From: Mesorhabditis belari
Lineage: Eukaryota > Nematoda > Chromadorea > Rhabditida > Rhabditidae
DNA: 64,000 nt
Direction of reading: 5' to 3'
NCBI GenBank assembly: GCA_958450365.1
Contig: CAUEEP010000930.1
Coordinates: 62,001 to 126,000 of the forward strand
Each line of letters begins with the position of its first letter. The first letter of the stretch is position 1. Positions 58,001 to 64,000 of the stretch are shown here, piece after piece. Both the position numbers and the translations under genes were made by a program. Below the pieces are notes generated by a model. That model had not been told where the DNA came from. It searched no databases and saw nothing but the letters and a program-made list of their open reading frames with translations.

Positions 58001-61000
58001 ACAAATTTCTATTTAACTGTCAGATTTCTCGATTACCTCTTCGCCAACATCATTGCCGATTCCATTTTCTTCCAAAACTTTATCGTTTTCATGTCGAAGT
58101 GAGTTTACATAAAGAAAGATTTCTTCGTCAGCTATTTTGTCGGCTTTTAGCCACACTTTATATTCTTTTTCAATCGCCATCTTCTCTTCAAAAGCGTTTG
58201 CTTTTTCGAGTCCTTTCTAGAAATGATTGCTTTGATCTTTATAAGCTTTGTTTCGTCTTAAGCTTTGTTTTATAAGCTACAGAGTCATGGAGAAAAGCTT
58301 GTAAGTAGCATTTTATCAACGTTCTGGCCTTACCTTCTTTTCAAGTAATTTCATTTTTCAAATAGTTCAAAAATAGTTAAAAAATATTTTTTCAAACCTT
58401 TAACAAGCTCCGGAATACGCCAAGTTTAACAAAGAACTCGGTCTCGGCATAGGAATGGATGTAGGAAGGACCGGAAGCAGAGAAATCGACAGCTTTGATA
58501 GGTTTTGGTTTTGGTTTTGCCAGGTTATTCACTTTTCGAGCCACTTCCTTGTCTAGCTGAAAGAAATTGTTTTTATTTAGGTTTTTCAGAAAGTCTTTTT
58601 TGTCTCTTTTCATTTTTCCTTTCTCTATTAACAGCTATACCTTGCTGTTGTTATTGTTGTTGCTGTTGTTGTACGGAACGGATGTTGAAGTTGACGGAAT
58701 CACCTCTACAACGCTTGGAGTTTGTTGATTCGACTAAATCATGGCTTTGATCTAAATTTTGAAATTTATAAACCTTTGCATTCATCTTTTTCAAATCTTT
58801 CTTTTCCTTTTCTTCTTTCAACTGTTTTTTCCGATCCTCCTTGGCTTTTCTTTCATTGTTGAGCTCCACTTTTCTTTGATCAGAAATAACCTAAAGCTTA
58901 TCAGATAATATCAATTCTAGAATCAACAACTAGATCAAAAATGATTTTAACAATTATTAAAAAGCAATTGCTAATTGCTAAATTATTTAGATTTTCAAAA
59001 TCACCTGTGCTCTGGCCTTGAACTCCTCAATAGCGTTAGGGGAACTCTCCACATCGAGCAATCTCTCTAGATTTGAGATCCCTGTTTGCTTGGCTTTATG
59101 GGCAGTTCTTTCAAAAGATTCTTCATTGATTCTCTAAAAATTACAAAAGAATTATCATTAACTAACCATATTTTATAGTTAAATTAGATAAAAAGCTACT
59201 TTTCACCTTTACAGTCGTTTCAAAGCTCTCAATGGCATCATCCAAAACGACTTTTGTGTTCATCTCTCTTATCCGTTTCGTTTCGCGCCTCAACGCGAGA
59301 TCTTTTTCGATAAAATCAAGAGATTGGGTGTAAATCTTCTAAATAAGTAGATTGAGAATTGATTGAATTTGATTGATTCAATATTCGATTGATTGAAATT
59401 TGCGATCAAATTTAGCTACCAACCATCAACTCTGTCTGACACTTCTCTTCAAGCAATCCCCATTCCTTTTCCGTCAACTCTTGTGAATCCAAAGTTTTTC
59501 TTAACTTTTCGATCATCAATTTGACTTTTGCTTGACCATCCTCCAAAGTTGGTAAAGAGTCGAATTTCGTCTGATACTGATTTATTCAAATTGTAACCGG
59601 AGAAACGTTACCTCTCGTAGCTGTTGACTGAACTCGACTTTCAATTTTGAGACCGATTTCTCAATATGGGCACTTTGAAGGACTGTGATTCGGCTTTCCA
59701 ACATGTCCTATAACAGAAAAAGTTGCTTCATATGGACTCAGCCTTAGCGGATATTTATCCAATTAAGCTATAATTCCTGTAGTCAATGTACAGAACTGTC
59801 ATTGCTTAGAGTTATTTAGAATAACTCTAAGCAACACTAATAACTCTAAACTCCTCACCTCTAAGGACTTTATCTTTGGATCGGGAATCGAGCTCGAGAG
59901 ACCTTCACTTTTGATGGAAGAGCTTCGTTTCAAGCGCTGTGCCTTGTCCAAATCGTGGATCTGAAAGTATCCTTACAGTACCCTACAATACCCTACAGTA
60001 ACCCTACTGGTCCTCCGCTACTGTACTTCTCAGCTAACCTACTCAGCTCGAAAAGGAGCGATTCAGTGAGAGATCAAAAGCCAAAAACGAGTGATTCAGT
60101 CCGCGGGAAAATGTGTGTTTCCTTTTTGATTACCTTTGGTATCTCGGCTCTCCACTTCCTCGCGAAAGCTTCAACTCGTTCCAAGAAAGCCTTCTCTTCT
60201 TGAAGGATTTCGAATTCTCTTTGCTTTTCATCCAACAATGCCTAAATTTCATTGCAAATCTAGTGATAAATTCAGTGCTAATCTAGCCTAAGCCTTATTC
60301 TCAGTGCTAAACCTGAATTTTTGGCTCTAGAAGTTCCCTCGCTTCACCGACATTCGCCTCTTTCAAAAGCTCTTTCAGTTTTTTTTCTGAAGAATTTCGA
60401 CCAGACTTTTCAGCAGCTACAATATGATCACTGGTTGTTCCCTAAAAACATTAAGATTTAATAAAATCTGAATTATTACTTTCAAAGCGCTCTGGAAGAT
60501 ATCAAAGGCTTTATTCACAGCGAAAGCAATGCTCGCTTCATTTGTCATCTAAATGAATTAAATAATGTTGTCCTAAACTTTAAACAGTTTAAAAGATTTA
60601 TAAAACTACTATAAACTATAAAACTATGAATATTTATTTCAATAAAAGTAAACTTTTCTAACCTTTACGGTCGATTCGAGTCTTGGTGCCTCATTTTCAA
60701 GGTAATGAACGATTAGCTAAAACTATTGAGTTCATTTGATTTCTCCTTTTCTTTTCTGATAGATAACTTTTTAAAGATCAAAATTTACCATACCTTTATC
60801 GCTTCACTGTAGTCGAAATGATTACGGTAAAAGCGGGAAGCGTTCTTCTGAACAAAGCCTACAACACTCTCAAGACAGCCGATGAAATTTTGATCTAAAT
60901 AAAGTAATTAATTTAAATGCGAACTATCTAGCAAGAAATTACAGGCTATAATTAATTTAAATACAAATAATATGGCAAGGAATAACAGCCTATAGCTACT

Positions 61001-63405
61001 CACCCTCATCCGTCAACTCAATCGTCCCCGTTGCTCGCTGAATCCCATCCGACGCCCTCGAGCAACAAAAGCAATCGATTCCATTCTCAAAACGTTTTTG
61101 CAACGATTCAGAGATCTCTTTCAGATCTCTCGACTTTTGGCATTCTGACTAAATCTCGAAATTTCAAAAATCAAATATTCACTCACCCAAAGCTTCTCGA
61201 GAAAACCATTCTCCGTCGATTTTGGTGCATCTCTGATCACGAAAGTTAAACTCTAAAAAGCTTGAAATAAAAGCTTGGAATGGTGTTTATATAGATACTT
61301 TTGCTAGTTCAGCTTTCGGACAAGCTCCAGCCGTTTCGATAAACAAATGCAAATTGTGAAGATTGTCACCGCCGATGTTTCCTATTAAGTTCACGAGCTG
61401 AAAAGTGAAAAAGATTACTTTGTTAGCGGGATTACACTTGGTCAGGCTTGAGCCTAATTCTTGCCCGATCCTGATTCTAGTCCATTGAATAGCTTTGTGT
61501 TCTATCTAGGTTTAGCCTAGCCTGTTTTGGTCTGACCTAAGCCAGCCAAGGCCTAAGCCCTAAGCCTAAGCCAAAGCATGATCCGACTTTGCTCTGGCCT
61601 TAGTCTGCCTCTAACCTGGTCTAGTCCTAACATGGCTTACTATTAGTATCATGAGCCTGATTAGTCTAATCCTAACTTGATCCTGACTTCTTCTAATCCC
61701 TGGCTTACAATCAGTACCAAGGGTTTGGCTTGGCCTGGCCTGGTCAATTGCATACCTGAATATCCGAGATCAACAGACTGAAACAAGCAATCCACGAGGA
61801 GATATTCCTCTCCGTTTGTAGATCAAATGTCCCTTGAGTATCCAAAAAGAAAACCACATGATTTCCCTGAAATTTATGTAATTTTATAGGTCACAATTTC
61901 TCTCTTATCCATTTCCTTGGCTCAGAAATCATTTCAGAAAACACCAGAATTTTCATTTCTGAACGAATTTCTTGGTAAACTCTTATCACTCCTCGACGTT
62001 CACTCCTCATTGAAAAGTGGTAAACAAAGAAATCTTGCGTGTTATTTGAAAGTTTACAGAGTCGAAAGTACAAAAGTTCTGCAAAAGCACAATCCACAAT
62101 TCAAACTTTGATTTATCTACCTTACTCTAAACTTAAGTCTCACTCACATCTTCAGAAATCATCGGTTGAGTGAAAACGAGAATCCCTTCCGTGCACCGCT
62201 CATAACCGGTCTTGAAGGCTCCTCTATAAGTCAAAACTGGTATTAACTGGGATTTGTGACTCAATTTGCATTTCAAAATGAGTGGCGTAAGGGTCATAAG
62301 TATGCTATGGCGAACTTTTGACTCTTAGGTCGATCATTTTTGATCTCTTAACTGATTTAGCATACTATTATCATACCACTACATCCTTACGAGTTAGACT
62401 CATTTATTCTTTGTGATAAGATCATAAAATTAAATGGGAATTGCTTCTTTTGGACGGAAATTATGCAGGACAAAGTTAAATGCAAATTTGCTGAGGCAAG
62501 TGGAGAAGTTTAAATGCAAATATATTAGACAAAGTCACAGGAAGAGTCAGTAAGAGTAAGAGTCACAAAAAACCTCTTAACTTGTAGATAACTCAATCTA
62601 GATACAATCTAGATGTAGATTGTATGCAGCTAATTATCGTAATCTTGTCTCTATTTTTAAACCAATCTCTCTACTTTTAGACGAATTCTGCAGTTTCACA
62701 CAAAGGATATGAAAAGATGAAAAAGAAGATGAACTGGCTAAACTATAGCCAAGATTACGGTAGTCGAGAAAGTTGATACATTTTCAGGAAATGTAAAAAA
62801 AAAGAATGTGAATTGCTCTAAAAGCTGACCTGACCGTGTTTCCTTGTCGCCCACCAGTCAAAATTGACATCAGAAAGCTCTTGCCGGATCGCGATGGTCC
62901 CATTACGCTCACGAGAGTGATCTGAAGCAAGTTGACCTTAGAGTTATAACTACGAATGTTGTAACTGTGTCTTAGAACTAGAAGAAGCTAGTTCTAAGCC
63001 TGGGTTCTGGCGTTAGCCTGAGCCTAAGCCTAAGCCTAAGCCTAAGCCTAAGCCTGGCGTTAGCCAGAGCCTTGCCTCTACAGTTAGGCCAGGCTAGTCA
63101 AGGCTAGGGCTAGAATGGGACCTAAGAGCTCAAAAATGGATTCTTTTCCTGTATAAGCCTTCTTTCACCGTCTCGGAATCTTATGGTGTAGTGGATAAGA
63201 GTCTCGTTTCCGAGGCAGGCTACTAATCTTTGCTCTAATGCTAACCCTGGTATCTTTTACCTTCTTAAAACACTGAGAAAGTCAATTCTAAAACCTTTTT
63301 GTCACTGAATTTCTCATTGGCGAAAGTCTCCCGAGCAATACTCTCGTTGAATTGAATCCGATTGTTTTGGAAAGTCACCAAGGGTTTCAGCTCGTTTTCT
63401 TCCAT
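55009..63405 (-). CDS. GBP/atlastin-like GTPase with very long stalk
   Basis: Starts MEENELKPLVTF (ATG 63405). Exons: 63405-63295, 62921-62830, 62223-62148, 61866-61756, 61397-61299, 61252-61187, 61148-61004, 60894-60794, 60716-60663, 60548-60480, 60441-60313, 60241-60134, 59960-59859, 59707-59612, 59570-59424, 59338-59207, 59133-59005, 58890-58774, 58733-58641, 58556-58398, 58216-58037, 57998-57909, 57802-57734, 57694-57518, 57109-56947. All phases agree, giving about 938 codons. P-loop GPSRSGKS 45-52, LDTQG 101-105, VIRD 168-171, then helical middle domain and long charged stalk, with an Asn-rich linker and a KPKPKPIK segment. The next exon (from about 56898) meets TGA at 56799-56801, giving about 971 aa. 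Beyond it the frame stays open to 55972, and module exons run to a LPSPEF stop at 55009, so the TGA may be recent. No CaaX box was seen. Confidence 0.75.
57355..57455. repeat. ~24 bp tandem repeat
   Basis: Four imperfect copies of CCTTGTCTATCTACCGTAAC plus four bases, in the intron before the last confident exon of the long GTPase gene. Confidence 0.8.
61440..61750. repeat. CCTAAGCC/CTGGCCT low-complexity island
   Basis: Intron sequence of the long GTPase gene that matches 32580-32815 closely. It includes a short GCCTAAGCC run at about 61555-61575. Confidence 0.6.
63016..63052. repeat. Interstitial nematode telomere repeat (TTAGGC)n
   Basis: Five perfect AGCCTA units in a row plus a sixth variant, i.e. 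(TTAGGC)5-6 on the minus strand, in intron 1 of the long GTPase gene. TTAGGC is the telomere repeat of many nematodes. Confidence 0.85.
63178..63225 (+). pseudogene. tRNA 5'-half-like fragment
   Basis: TCTTATGGTGTAGTGGATAA and GAGTCTCGTTTCCGAGGC look like the D-arm and anticodon arm of a tRNA. No T-arm follows, so it is at best a fragment. Confidence 0.35.
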
Positions 63406-63419
63406 CTAGAAATCCAATT

Positions 63420-64000
63420 TTATTGTATTCATTAAATTGAATTGATTAAATTCTATTCTAATTTTATTATTTATTCGATTTAACATCCAATAACTTGCTT
63501 GATCAAAGTGGAAACGAGTTGAAGTCTTTTTGTGTCCATTTTGTGATCTTTTGGTGTCCATTTTTCACATTGAATTCTGGAATTTGTCTTATTTTTGAGT
63601 TTTTTTTCTTAAAGCTCAATGCAAAGTGAGTTCAATTTACTATGGTGCGCTAGAAATGGTGTGTTTAGAGTTTGGTGTAACTGAAAAGTACCGTGAAAAG
63701 TCCTAAGTACAAACTTAGGCTCCTCCGTAGTTTCCGGGTATTTTTAACGGGCCGTCTGGCTTTGAACGCCTATAACTTTGCCCAGAGATAATATTATGCT
63801 AACTTTTTATATCATTGTACAGAAGACCTTCCAGGCTTTCAGATAATACCAAATCCAATTTGATTTGATAATCCAGTCCAGAGAAATCAAAGCCAACTCT
63901 GAGCAAATGAGGCCTATCCGACTCCGGTGTCGTGTTGCTTGTCTGCATGGGAATGAAAAATCTAGTCAAGCTCCATTTGGTATGATTTAAAAGCCTGAAA
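63420..64000. other. Upstream flank of long GTPase gene, no gene seen
   Basis: The first 200 bases match 34262-34400, ending the segmental duplication. A GTGCGCTAGAAATGGTGTGT copy of the hairpin repeat family lies near 63645-63665. No ORF of interest to the right edge. Confidence 0.5.

Overview
The window looks like nuclear DNA of a nematode, probably rhabditid-like. Evidence: AT-rich sequence; many short exons with TTTCAG or TTTTAG acceptors; a run of the nematode telomere hexamer TTAGGC; TACTGTAG-type intron repeats; and many Tc1, mariner, MITE, LINE and DIRS-like remnants. There is no bacterial gene organisation. The six-frame ORFs are mostly exons or shadows, so genes were rebuilt by hand from splice sites, intron phase and comparison between paralogs inside the window. 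No database search was possible.

The main content is a cluster of guanylate-binding-protein (GBP)/atlastin-like large GTPases and their offshoots. Plus strand: a complete 28-exon gene (6226-16300, ~871 aa) with P-loop, DTQG and RD motifs, a long helical stalk and a C-terminal CaaX box (CSIM); and a 24-exon paralog (35861-43834, ~840 aa) whose tail is cut and replaced by a chimeric end. Minus strand: a divergent paralog running off the left edge (300-3005); a long paralog at the right (55009-63405); a duplicated GTPase 5' fragment (32820-34257); a tandem copy of the stalk alone (49338-54592); and a further stalk remnant (19351-21257) joined to a truncated DIRS-like retroelement.

The middle (23300-31000, with a stray copy at 43640-46215) is a tandem array of minus-strand genes. 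Their exons resemble the C-terminal stalk of the right-hand GTPase gene but have no GTPase domain. One unit (27292-30704) can be read as a complete ~472 aa protein; the others are truncated or rearranged.

Transposons sit mainly in introns and between genes: a Tc1-like element (7015-8674), mariners (13552-14831, 20448-21064, 40152-41327), several MITEs, a degenerate Tc1 element (28466-29358) and LINE remnants. Duplication, inversion and truncation of the GTPase genes, next to GTPase-less copies and a prenylation signal, recall rapidly evolving GBP immune loci. That role is inference.
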